Shown piece after piece: positions 32,587 through 43,656 of a DNA stretch of 64,000 bases. Origin of the DNA: Bisporella sp. PMI_857 (taxonomy: Eukaryota > Ascomycota > Leotiomycetes > Helotiales > Helotiaceae). Below the pieces are notes generated by a model. It was given only the letters and a program-made list of their open reading frames with translations, had not been told where the DNA came from and searched no databases. A program made the position numbers and the translations under genes. The stretch is from contig JAJSPD010000003.1 of the NCBI GenBank assembly GCA_021307315.1, forward strand, positions 1,240,001-1,304,000, in the 5' to 3' direction. Numbering within the stretch: position 1 is the first letter of the stretch; each line of letters begins with the position of its first letter.

Positions 32587-35500
32587 ATGGCAGCCACACC
32601 AGCGGATGGCGAGACACTGGATCCCTTGCGGGGTACTTATTCTATTACGAATTGGTACGATTGCTGCAGACCATTGTTCATCGATCTTGTCGGCGATTAT
32701 GCTGGCAAAGAACTCTTTCTTATTGAAGGGGATTCATTACTTCGAGAGTGTTTCGAAGACTCGCGGATCGATTTCAAGGGTAAACTTCCCTCACAAGCAC
32801 ATCTCTCTTTCTTCTTCCCTCCCTGCTATAAATCCTTGTTTATGCTGTAAAAAACAGCAGTATCATTTCCCTATCTTCTACCTTAATTCAAAGCCTCAAC
32901 ATTACTTATTTAGAAATATATGGTTCAGTACCAAGTTTCCACTTACCACTCCAGTCACCGCTTGCACAGCATCACTCTCACCAGTCCATCTCCCTAACGG
33001 CATAGACAAAATCCTCTTCGATTTTGAAACCAAAGACAAAAATTCTAATTGATCTATAGATGGATTCCAACTATTACATGCAGTCTACGTAGTTGAGCGT
33101 TTCTTGCAAGACTTGGTAAAACGCCACTGCAACTTTCATATTGCGTTTTTCGATGGTAATTTGCATGTCACTTTCCTTCTTAACCTAGCGTACTAATATG
33201 ACCAGAAAATGCGGAGCTATGTATCCCTCGCGGCGTGCATCGCCTTCGAAAGTCCCGATACCTACTAGCCCGGACCGTCATCAAACGCCATTTGTCCATC
33301 CATTTGGTCTCAGCTAAAACGCATATTCTGGTAGGAAGCTTTCCCTCACTGGAAAGTCCTGAATTTCGAGAATATCTCGATAATAACCCTGTCCACTTTG
33401 TCATGGCGCATGATGGTGCCAAAAAGGTTGGTCAAGAGAGTACGGAAAAGAGCAAGAATGATGATGAACTAGCAAAAGTTCTTCTCAGAGGTATGATATG
33501 GTGGTTCAACACACACAAGCTCAACGTTGCCCTCATCAATTTTGTAGAATTCAGAGATGCAAAAGTTTTCACCATGATAGTTGAAAGCTTCACTACCAGA
33601 AGCAAACTGCGACTGGCGATGACGGCGAAGTTCATTGAAGAAATCAGGACTTGTCGTAGTGAGATGGATCTTACTGAAGATGTTGATGATTACATATTCC
33701 CCCCAAATGCCAAGTTCAATCAGTGGACAGATGAGCTTCTTGAATCAACGGATGAGGATAATACAAGTGAGAATTCTTACGTGTCGTTGATGACAGCTAT
33801 CATCATGATCAATTGTGCACGAGAAAAAGGGTAAGTATAGTTTGCTGCTCTACAACAGTCTGAAATTGGTGGAAAAGCGGTCTAAGATTTACGATATTTA
33901 TTGACTGAATTTCCGCAGATATGACATTCTTATGATATCTGCCCTTCTACTCCAAAATATCATGTCACGGCACGCTCCGCTTTCTCAACGCCGTTTGCCA
34001 CTCATTAATTTTAATGAGGAGTTTGAGTAAGTGATCATTCTTCTTGGCTCATCTCATTTCGGCTTCAGTTGATATTCGAAAGCCCGCATTTATTCAGCAC
34101 TTCTAACATATTGATAGATCAAAAATTGATATATTCTTGGCCGAATTCTCGTGGATTGCCCGACACATCACTGAAAAAGATACATGGGCTGCTGAGCTTG
34201 AAGTAAGTATCAATTCATTGGATTCAACAGATAGAATTACGCGTATATACTGACCCCAAAATGTACCAGTCTGTAGATATCGACTGCGATATCATTGATG
34301 TGATTGACGGTAGGCTCTTCAGAGTCATTTTACAAACTATTGCGGAGAGCAAAGCCGTCCTCGCCCCGTCAGCACAGAAAGAATGGGAGTCGTACTGCAA
34401 GGTCATCAAGACACTTGCCAACGAAGACATATCATTATCCCTATCATCGAAGGTCAAAATTTCAAAACTTATAGACGCCCCCAACGAACTCGAAACGAAG
34501 GCAGTAGATCAGGGTGTTCTCCCATTTTCAAGTCGCATATTTGACAAGCATTTGTCCTGCATTCGCGTCGAGACCGACACCTCAATTACAACACAATTAG
34601 GGGCTCTGAAATTATATAGAGAGACCACACACTGGCACAATATTGGCAAGTCGCTCAACGTTAAGACTCAAGTAGCTGCGCCAGTGTCAAAGTGGCAGTG
34701 AGTTTATTCCCTTGAACTTATCTCTTCGCTTATGTCATTGAAAATCGTGTAACTAATTTTCTACAGCAATCCTCTGCGACTAAATCAATTTTATATGCGT
34801 GAGATGACGGCTTATGCGGCAAGTCTTACTGGCTCAAAAGGCAAGGCTTTAGACGCGGAAACCATTACTGTTGGGCCGAAGAGATTGCTTAAGCTGGAGG
34901 ATGAAAAGCCTGAACGGCCAGAAAAGAACACTGCCAAATCCAAAAAGGATGATGTGAAAGAGGTAAGTCAATGATCAGACTTGAGTGTTTTCCAAGCGGT
35001 TCTTTGCTTAAGGTAAAAAGGTGTACTAACTGAACTTCAAGCCTAAGGGCCCTGCGAAGAAAGGAACCAAAAAGGCGGCGGCAGGACTATCTAAGAAGGA
35101 CCAGATAAAGGCCGACAACACAGAGAAAAGATCTTCGGCAGAGTCCAGCAAGATTTTTGCTGCTTGGGCCGCAGTACGGCAAGATCTTGACGCAACACCA
35201 GACAATCAAATTAGGTATTCGAGGACAAGCGCCTATCTGGAGAACCTTGACTCAACAAGGGCTGCTTATCTAGATGGCGAGGTCAACACCTACATCCTTC
35301 ATTCTCTTATACACTGGTGGAGCACCTACTGTAAAGCAGATAAGAAGAATGACGGCTACCACGTTGTTGCCTTGATATGGGCAACTGTGCGATCTATCTG
35401 TACAATAAAGTCGCCTTTGACAAAAGAGATCGTGGGGCATGTTGAAAGAGTCGTCAAATTATTGGGAATTACAGATGCCTTGACTGTACTCTCTCCAATG

Positions 35501-38500
35501 GGAGCCGACTCCAAACTGTCGTTTGCATTTATATATCCGGCTTCTAATCAAAACTTGAAGATCGGAATGACGCAAGCAGAATTCCAATTAACTCACTGTG
35601 GTCCGTACATGGATAGAAATCTTGACGCAAAGCCTGATCCTCGTGTCGGATTCGTTCCAGATGGCTGGCAGCGGGATGTACTTGATCAGTTGGATTCAAA
35701 TAAGAGTGTTTTCGTGGTTGCACCTACTTCAGCCGGAAAAACGTTTATATCCTTCTACGCCATGGAGCAAGTCTTGCGAGCTGATAACGACGGGGTTCTT
35801 GTCTATGTCGCTCCGACAAAGGCACTGGTAAATCAAATCGCCGCGGAAATACAGGGTTTGGTCCATCTCCATCATTTCTTGTCCCAAGTTTGCTAACACA
35901 GTGCAGGTCGATTTTCGAAGCGATTCGCCCTTCCCGGCAAAGGCGTCTGGGCAATACACACAAGAGATTATCGAGTCAACAACAGCACCGGATGTCAAAT
36001 TCTAGTCACTGTCCCACATGTGCTTCAGATAATGCTTTTATCACCATCGAATGCCAAATCATGGGCTCCTAGAGTTCGACGAATTATATTTGATGAAATC
36101 CATTCCATTGGTCAAGCCGAAGATGGTGTGGTATGGGAGCAGCTTTTGCTCTTAGCACCATGCCCAATTATTGCCTTGTCAGCTACTGTGGGCAATCCTG
36201 AGCAATTTAATGACTGGTTGACCGAGACGCAAAAAGCGTCTGGCTCTGACTTGAAGATGATCAAGCACTCAACAAGATATAGTGATCTGCGAAAATATGT
36301 CTACCAACCACCAAGCTCCTTTAAATTTAATGGTCTCGGAAAGTCGCACGGTGCTGGACTCGGCCTTGATGGCCTCGATGGTCTACAGGCTTATCATCCT
36401 ATTGCATCGCTAGTTGACAAGACAAGAGGGATTCCAGATGACTTAGCATTGGAGCCACGCGACTGTCTATCCCTTTGGAAAGCCATGATTAGATTTCAGT
36501 CAGTCGACTACGAAGTTCCCGAGGCATTGGATCCAGAGAAGGCATTACCACCTTGCATTCGGAAGATCGATATATTCAAGTGGGAGAAGGGCCTCAAAAT
36601 GCTCCTCCTGCAATGGATGAATGACCGCAACTCTCCATTTGAAAAGGTAGTCCAAGAACTATCCCCACCAGAATCCACCGAGACGCTGGATATCACGATA
36701 CCCAATGGTTCGTCTGCATCTGTCACGACTGACACCGACACTCTTGATTCTTTTGATCTGAAAGCCACAACCCTACCTCTACTCCTCCAGCTACATCGCC
36801 GTAGAGCACTTCCAGGGATCCTTTTCAACTATGATCGAAGTATGTGTGAGGATATTGCGTTTACATTGTTGGACCAGTTAGTCGAGGCCGAGGCGAAGTG
36901 GAAGCAAGGCCCTAACTGGAAGAAGCTAATGGATGGATACGAGAAATTCCAGTTAGTCAAGGATAAGAAAGCCAAAAAGCCAGTTAAGCCGTCAAAGAAA
37001 TCGAATGCAGATGACGATGAGGGTGGGTCGAAGACCGATCGCATGCGCGAAGATGCATCTGAAGGGGGATCTTTCTATGATTCATTCGATCCAGAGGCTC
37101 CTCAAGAGGACTTTAGTTTCGCAGACCCGAAGAAACTTCCCAAGTCTGAATTAGAAACGCACATTTATCAGCTTCGTCGGAAATGGATCGATGAAAAATT
37201 GTTGGCTCTATTAGGACGAGGCATCGGCGTTCACCACGCCGGTATGAATAGAAAATATCGCCAATGCGTTGAGATGCTATTCCGGAAGGGCTTCTTGAGA
37301 GTCGTAATTGCCACAGGAACGCTCAGTCTTGGAATAAATATGCCTTGCGCTACGGTGGTATTCAGTGGCGACTCGGTCTTTTTGACCGCGTTGAATTTCC
37401 GACAGGCCGCAGGTCGATCTGGACGCCGTGGCTTTGATCTTCTTGGAAACGTTGTTTTCCAGGGTATCTCCCATGAGCGTGTAAGTCGGCTGCTTAGTTC
37501 CCGACTGCCAGAACTTACAGGGCATTTTCCAATTACTACAACTCTTGTTCTACGGCTGTTCACTTTGTTGAACGACTCCAAGAACTCACCTTATGCAGAA
37601 AAGGCGATCAATGCTCTCCTATCACAGCCAAGACTCTACCTTGGTGGCCAGAGTTTTAGAGAACAAGTTCTGCATCACTTGCGATTCTCCATTGAATACC
37701 TTCGTAGAAATGAACTTCTTGGTCCAGGAGGTGAGCCAGTGAACTTTACAAGTTGTGTCTCGCACTTATACTATACCGAGAACTCGAGTTTCGCATTTCA
37801 TGGTAAGTCTCAACATACCTCTGCGTTCTGTGGTTGCTAACCGTACAAAGCACTGCTGAAGGGGGGCTATTTCCATACCTTGTGCGCCGACATCGACACA
37901 AAGGCTGACACGGTGATGGAAAAGCTTATGCTAGTGCTTTGTCATCTTTTTTGTCGCCGACCTTGTAGGAACATCGAGGATGAAAAGGAAGCCGAGCTAA
38001 TCCATCGTTCGCCGTCCATGGTGTACCTTGAAGAACTACCAAAAGAGGCATCCGATATTCTAGCTGACCACAATAAGAAGACGCTAGATATCTTCGCCAC
38101 ATATGTAAAGACATTTGCACAACAACATATTAAAAAGGAAGATCGGTATCTACCATTGACGAAGATGCCAGTGGGTGCAGATCCTAAGGAGAGTTCTAAT
38201 GCCATTGGGATGACCGATTTACTATCGAGCCTTCCATCTCCAGATGCTAGATCGCTATTTGTTGCGCTGTCTGGGTCGGGAGATAGCTTCTCTACTATTG
38301 AAGATCTCTGCACCTCAACCCGAGATGGTGTATTTCTGGAAGCAGCAGTCGTCCCCCACTTGGAGCTCCATCCAGATGAGACCAGAGGTCCTCTTAATGC
38401 TTACCTTTTAGACTTTTTTAAGCATGGGTCTATCAAACCACTAGAGGATGCCAATGGGATCAGGAAAAGCGACGTAAGTGCATATCCATTAGGAGTTTGT

Positions 38501-38941
38501 AGTCAAACTAACAATGAACAGATATGGTTCGCTCTAAATGACTTTTCCCTTGTCTTGGCTACCATATCAACTAGTTTGGCACAATATTTGGGTCTTGGAT
38601 ATGAGTCTGACTCAGAGATGCTGGAGGTGATGGGAAGTGGTGATGCAGCAGAGAACGATACGGACGAGAAGATTGCGGAGGTCACCATACTAGCCGAAGT
38701 CCCATCAAATAAGTTCACGTCTCCACAGCCACCAACAGTCATAAAGAAGAAGAAGCTCGCTGAAGATTGGGACGCGAGCGAAGATGCGTTGGCCGAAGAA
38801 GATGCCTATCATAAAAGCCAATCAAGCAAGGGACCAGTGGCAACGGACTCTGAGGAGTTCAACCGATTGATGAACGTTTACAAGGCATTCAAGAAGTTGA
38901 AAGCAGATTTCGACGGAAAATTTAAGCTCATCTGGGCTTAA
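32587..38941 (+). CDS. DDX60-like DExH-box (Ski2-family) RNA helicase
   Basis: Eleven exons: 32587-32779, 33060-33155, 33206-33830, 33919-34026, 34118-34202, 34270-34697, 34767-34962, 35042-35855, 35907-37802, 37851-38473, 38522-38941. Every phase closes, giving 1827 residues. The N-terminal half is DDX60-type (FIDLVGDYAGKELFLIEGDS; ERFLQDLVKRHCNFHIAFFD). Helicase motifs: I APTSAGKTF, Ia VAPTKALVNQ, II DEIH, III SATVGNP, IV region PGILFNYDRS, V GTLSLGINMP, VI QAAGRSGRRG. A GIGVHHAGMNRKYRQ block also matches Ski2/DDX60. A Lys-rich insert separates the N-terminal region from the helicase core. Metazoan DDX60 acts in viral RNA sensing and translation control; the fungal role is not established. 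The first intron is long (280 nt). Confidence 0.9.
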
Positions 38942-39212
38942 AAGTTTTCATGCTGGTAATGATGATTACGAAGATCACGATATGGCATGTATAGAGCTTT
39001 GCAATTCTCTTGGGCGGCATAGAACTTGCATATTAGATGGCAGGAAAATAACAGGATTATTATGTCTATGTTTAACTGTATATATGATCATGCAATCTGG
39101 TAATCAAGAGGCATTTATTTTGAGGGGAAATAATCGCATCGCTCACTACTGGTAATGGTATATGTCCACGAATGTCTCGTTCAACGATTCAGGAGGCAAA
39201 TGAGTGCTTATA

Positions 39213-41399
39213 TTAGCTATGCTGCCACCTAAAGTATAGCACTGTGACTGCAACACCCACCACGGTAGCAACATATCCCCCAATCACAAAACCAAAGAAA
39301 GAATCCCCAGTTTTGACTGAATATGTAACCCCAACCGAAGCACTGAATACCAATATAATCAGAGCCAATATCGCTAGAGCCTCTTCATTCAATGTTTCAT
39401 CGATATGTATCCCCCAGCCCGATACAATTATATCAGGTTCTCTGGATCCTCTGCAGGACAGGAGCTGCTCTTCTAAGCGCTTTGGGAGACATCCAAGCCA
39501 GCGACTTGTTCGTGTTAAAGACTTGCATTCCGGATTTTCGAGATAGTGTAGAAATGAGTTCGAGCTTATAGGTGGTAGTGGGAGATCAAGGGGCGAGTAA
39601 TCGTAGCGTTTTGCGTAGACTTCTGTTTGAGGCGGAATAGATGGCCGCTCCACGATGTCCGCTCGGAATGCATCCTCAACGTTGACCTGTCTGTAGGTAA
39701 GAGGAAGCTCGTTCTACTCAACTTCCTATCGGGTGAACGCTATGATATTCAAAACTTACTTTCACAAAGTGAACGCTATTCGCTCGGAAAAAGAGCAATC
39801 TCCGTGCCTTAGCGCGAAAGCCGTGAACGGCCAAGTAACATTCTTTGATCTGGCGAAAAGCCTCGCAATCTCGGCGTATATGTGAGACGTCGACTTCGCT
39901 CAGTGTCTTGTGAAACCGGCCGGTGTTGATACATAGAGCCAGGTACTTCTTCGGTAGGTCTTTCGAACAAAGAGTGCAATATCTATCTAAATCCGGGCAT
40001 ACATGTGAGCTATTTCCTGTAGGAGCTCCGTATACTTGTGTGTTTAAATTCTTGATATTATTCTGACTAGCCGAATTGCCTAGACTTTGGATCCCGAAGG
40101 TGCCAAGATAACTTGAGGATGTTGCCACTGTTGGCTTACCTATCAAGAGAGAAAGCTTCGATATGATATCAACATTCGTTGTTGCGTAGTCTTCGTACAG
40201 CATGATGCCACAGTCCTGAGAAGTGTCAGAATAGACGAGATTAAGTCAAAACAAATAGTTCTTACGCAATGCCACCTGATTCTAGTACAGTTATCACTTA
40301 TTTGAGGCCAATGTTTTGATCTCAACCACCAACTGAAATTGTAGTAGAGCCTGTATGCCGTACTTGCACAGGTCCGGTTAGGTCTCACGACTATCGGCGC
40401 ACTTGAGGTCGAGTCTTCGCAAACATCGATCATTTTAGAGCTTTCGGACTGACCCTCCTTAACAAGGCACGACTTCTGCAACTCGACAAATGTCGTTCCT
40501 TCGTGGTTAGACGCTCGCGTTGATAGACTATGGATATCCTTGCATAATTGCTCAAACGGAGAGCCACTTGTCAGAAAAGCACGAACGTTATTCAGATTTG
40601 GCAAAGGGTCACCGATATCCTCTCTATCGCTATCATCGGAGAGATCCGCAAGGTTGCTTTCTAAAGGCCCTTGAGGGACTATGCCTCCCTGATTCAATAG
40701 ATAGTCCTCTACCCGAAAAGCGGCCTGGGTTTTTTGTTTGTGCAAAGCTTCCCATCGCGTATCAAGATCAATATCCGGAGCACTGGGATCATGATGTGCA
40801 ACACAAGCATATGATATATTTCTAGCAGATGACCGTACTAATTCGCCAGCTTTATATTCCATGGACTTTGTTGCGTTAGATTTGAGGGCCTTGGCATAGG
40901 CCTTGATCACTAAGCGCAGGTCTTCTCGAGTATTTGCATGGCCATGTAGCGCGATAGCTGGAGCATAGAGATCCTTGAGGCTCGGGTGTTCGACCAGAAG
41001 ACTCTTGAGCTCGGCAGAAGCTATTTCGAACTGTGGTGCTGAAGAAATTGAGACGGCTTGCATGTCCGGCTCCGTCCATATCTGACTTGCCACTGTAGAG
41101 TTCTCATCGTCACTGGCATTTTGAACATTTTCTTCCACATCAATAAAGGCATCTGAAATGGGAATCAACACGCCTTTCAATTTCTCTGGACTAGATTCTC
41201 CCGTATCTGCTGAATTAGCCGTTACTTCGCCTTTCACGCTACCACGGGCTTCCGCATCGGATCCCCGAATTTGACGCTCCCTGGATTTAAATGATTTTTT
41301 GAGCAAAGTCTTCTTTGATTTTGAGTCAGTTTGCTTCCGATCTTCTTTCCTGCTTGGTTGTGCTATACATGCGTCAAACCCCTGTTGTCTCAATGACAT
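39213..41399 (-). CDS. Uncharacterised fungal protein with C-terminal membrane segments
   Basis: Three exons, 40266-41399, 39760-40215 and 39213-39686, close in frame to 687 residues from ATG 41399. I do not know a function. The N-terminus is basic (QGFDACIAQPSRKED, KKTLLKKSFKSRERQ). The middle has RTCASTAYRLYYNFSWW, then the junction RIRWHCDCGIMLYEDY, a C-x-C-G...Y-[DE]-D-[FY] element I associate with a widespread fungal family without known role. Then follow a Cys-rich patch (DRYCTLCSKDLPKKYL) and KECYLAVHGFRAKARRLLFFRANSVHFVKV. The C-terminus has two hydrophobic helices (ALAILALIILVFSASVGV; FGFVIGGYVATVVGVAVTV). A further 5' exon upstream is possible. It converges with the DDX60-like gene. 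Confidence 0.65.
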
Positions 41400-42171
41400 A
41401 GACCTCACTTACTATTTCCAGATAAGACTGTTGAATGGGATACTCCTGAAAAGCTATGTGATATATGTGTGTCACATGCGTAGCCTACCAACACTGTTCT
41501 TTCCGTGATACGATGCCCAGAAGTGCCATACGCAGCACACATATCAATAGAGTGCTTGTAATAGAGGCAACGGCAGACTGAGTACCGCTCAACAGTAATA
41601 TAACACATATTTGCCTATGGTACTTCTTACTAGACTCTGTAGTCAGAGGGTAGATAGAAGCAAGTTTGGAGAAAGACGCGAGAATATATACCTGCCAAGC
41701 CGAGTTGAAAACAATCATGTTCTAGTCTCAGATTCAAAAGGCGACGAGGCTGTCGAGATATGCATGAGTAGTCATGCAATATCAATGGGCCTAGGCCCGG
41801 GTAGATATAGTTCAGTGTTGCCACCAATAGAAATGGAATGCGATTATGGCGATCGCATAACAAGAGCCTGTCTTGATCGGTACACCGAAGAATAAGCCTA
41901 TCAAGCAGCCTTATTTAGAGATTAAAGGATAATATTGATTGTTATCGGGGTTTAAACTTATTTCAACGAACGGAGAAAGCTATCATTGATTGTCCTTGTA
42001 TATTGACCAAGGATATGGCACGTTGCAATGCACGAAATGTTTAGGCTCCAATGGCCATTAGATCTGGTAGAGTAGCCCACCCTTGATATAGCGTAAGCAT
42101 TGATATATTTGAACTCAAGATCCAAGATAAGTTGCACGCCTAACTGAGAACTATTAATCCAAAGTTGAAGT
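41400..42171. other. Intergenic, unresolved
   Basis: Several minus-strand open frames (for example 41485-41718, hydrophobic) lie here. They could be extra 5' exons of the uncharacterised gene or remnants. I cannot join any of them convincingly. Confidence 0.35.
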
Positions 42172-42580
42172 TCAGAAATCCTCCAATCTGTACACTTCAT
42201 AAGAAGGTGTCTCGTAGGGATGTGCACTAAACAACATTCAGTCACTTCTAGAAACGGGAGAAATCATGCATGGTGGTACAGAATACGTACGACTTCAGGG
42301 CCTTCACGGCTTCCCTGACAACATCCTCACCAATACACATGGCCTCAACCCTCGCTTCCTGAACCTTCTCAAGCTCGCCTGGTTTACCAATGTGTGGCTG
42401 CGCTTTATCGCCAGGGCGAAATTGGCCAGTGCCAAGCGTGGTGAAGCAGCATTCAGTATACAGTCCTCCTGAATAGCGACCAGCGCCAGCAGAGAAGATC
42501 GCTCCTTTGCAGGCTTCAAGTGCGGAGGTGGGAACGCGAAAGACAAGCTTGAAGCGAGCGACTGGTACGGAAGACGCCAT
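42172..42580 (-). CDS. NIF3 C-terminal/CutA-like small protein
   Basis: Two exons, 42291-42580 and 42172-42226, giving 114 residues. The sequence VARFKLVFRVPTSALEACK, GAGRYSGGLYTECCFTTLGTG and FRPGDKAQPHIGKPGELE, ending in SAHPYETPSYEVYRLEDF, matches the PII/CutA-like domain found inserted in bacterial YqfO/NIF3 proteins. In fungi it occurs as a stand-alone ~110-residue protein, often annotated 'NGG1p-interacting factor 3'. HPYETPSYEV is the strongest signature and is reached only after splicing. Function is unknown; metal or small-ligand binding is typical of the fold. The start ATG opens directly into the conserved domain, so it is probably complete. Confidence 0.8.
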
Positions 42581-43656
42581 TTCCAGTGGAAGATAATTGA
42601 TGTTATTTGAGTTTCAATGACGTGTTTGATAGATTGTGTTTTGTTAATGATCATTTGAATAGCTCGTAATATTTCGGGTCTGATATTTTGAATACACCGC
42701 ACGTGATATGCAGTGGTACATTAGATTCTAATTTAAATGCCTATCAACTCCATTTACTTTGTATTTGTTCATAAGCAGCTTAAACGAGTACAAAATGACA
42801 CCGTATGTACACTAAAAAATAGCAAACTGATGAAATATCCATGACACAACTTTGCATATTATGATAACCTTTACTTTAGCACCATTTCGGTCGAGGAAAA
42901 AAGCTCACATGAACTCGTACCCACGGGAATTCGGATAAATAATATTTTGGGGTTTGTTTCAAAAGGCTTACTAAACGCCCGATACTCGTTGGTGTTGATA
43001 TAGAATTAACAGCCACTAGAGTTGTGTAGTTCAACCGCAAATTGAACTGAGTCAAGACATCTTCGCTAACGAGCAATTGAAGCCCAATCTAGGGTTGCCA
43101 TTAGTAAATGCTCCTAGTGTGGCATGTTTTGCCGACGGACACTTCTGAGGGAATGCTTTCCTTGTTGCTAAGTATATTCCAAAGTGCGGCGGAGGAGAGT
43201 GGAGTGGAACAGGCGGGGGTGGGGCAGAGCGGAATTGTGATGTTAATCCAGGACACTAGATTCTTAGCGCACTTCCCTTCACAAACCAGAGACCAAACCT
43301 GACGTGTATTGAGGTGTCAAAAATGCTGAGTGCGTTGCTAGAATATACGTAAGAGGGAGCTTCTTAACTTAGGTTATTGACCATCTACTTGTGAGAATCA
43401 CTGTGTGCCTGGTGAGCGCGTATGAACGCGCCGTGCACTACAGCATTCTTGGAGTGAATGCTTCCCCAACGCAGTAGGTACACGTTATTGGATCAAGGTA
43501 GTCCCATGACTGGCAAGGCATGAAAGAATCAAATGCTGACCCGATAACTTGCTGTTGTAGTTGTCATGTGACTTTTTACACCTTGACTACTGTGCTTGGC
43601 CTAGCTCGTGATAAATTCTTCGCTGCTCAGTATTACCGGCTTTCGAGTGCATTGTC
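42581..43656. other. Intergenic, no gene recognised
   Basis: 1.08 kb between the NIF3-like gene (divergent side) and the HET-domain gene. Small frames near 42876-43076 and 43108-43302 lack support. A G-rich imperfect repeat occurs around 43190-43230. Confidence 0.45.

Noticed and set aside
35890..36072. Broken or frameshifted helicase between motifs Ia and II
   Set aside because: Joining 35855 to 35907 gives an unbroken frame through WAIHTRDYRVNNSTG to the DEIH box.
41485..41718. Hydrophobic minus-strand frame considered as an extra exon or small membrane protein
   Set aside because: No junction joins it to the downstream gene convincingly and no domain is visible; left as unresolved intergenic sequence.
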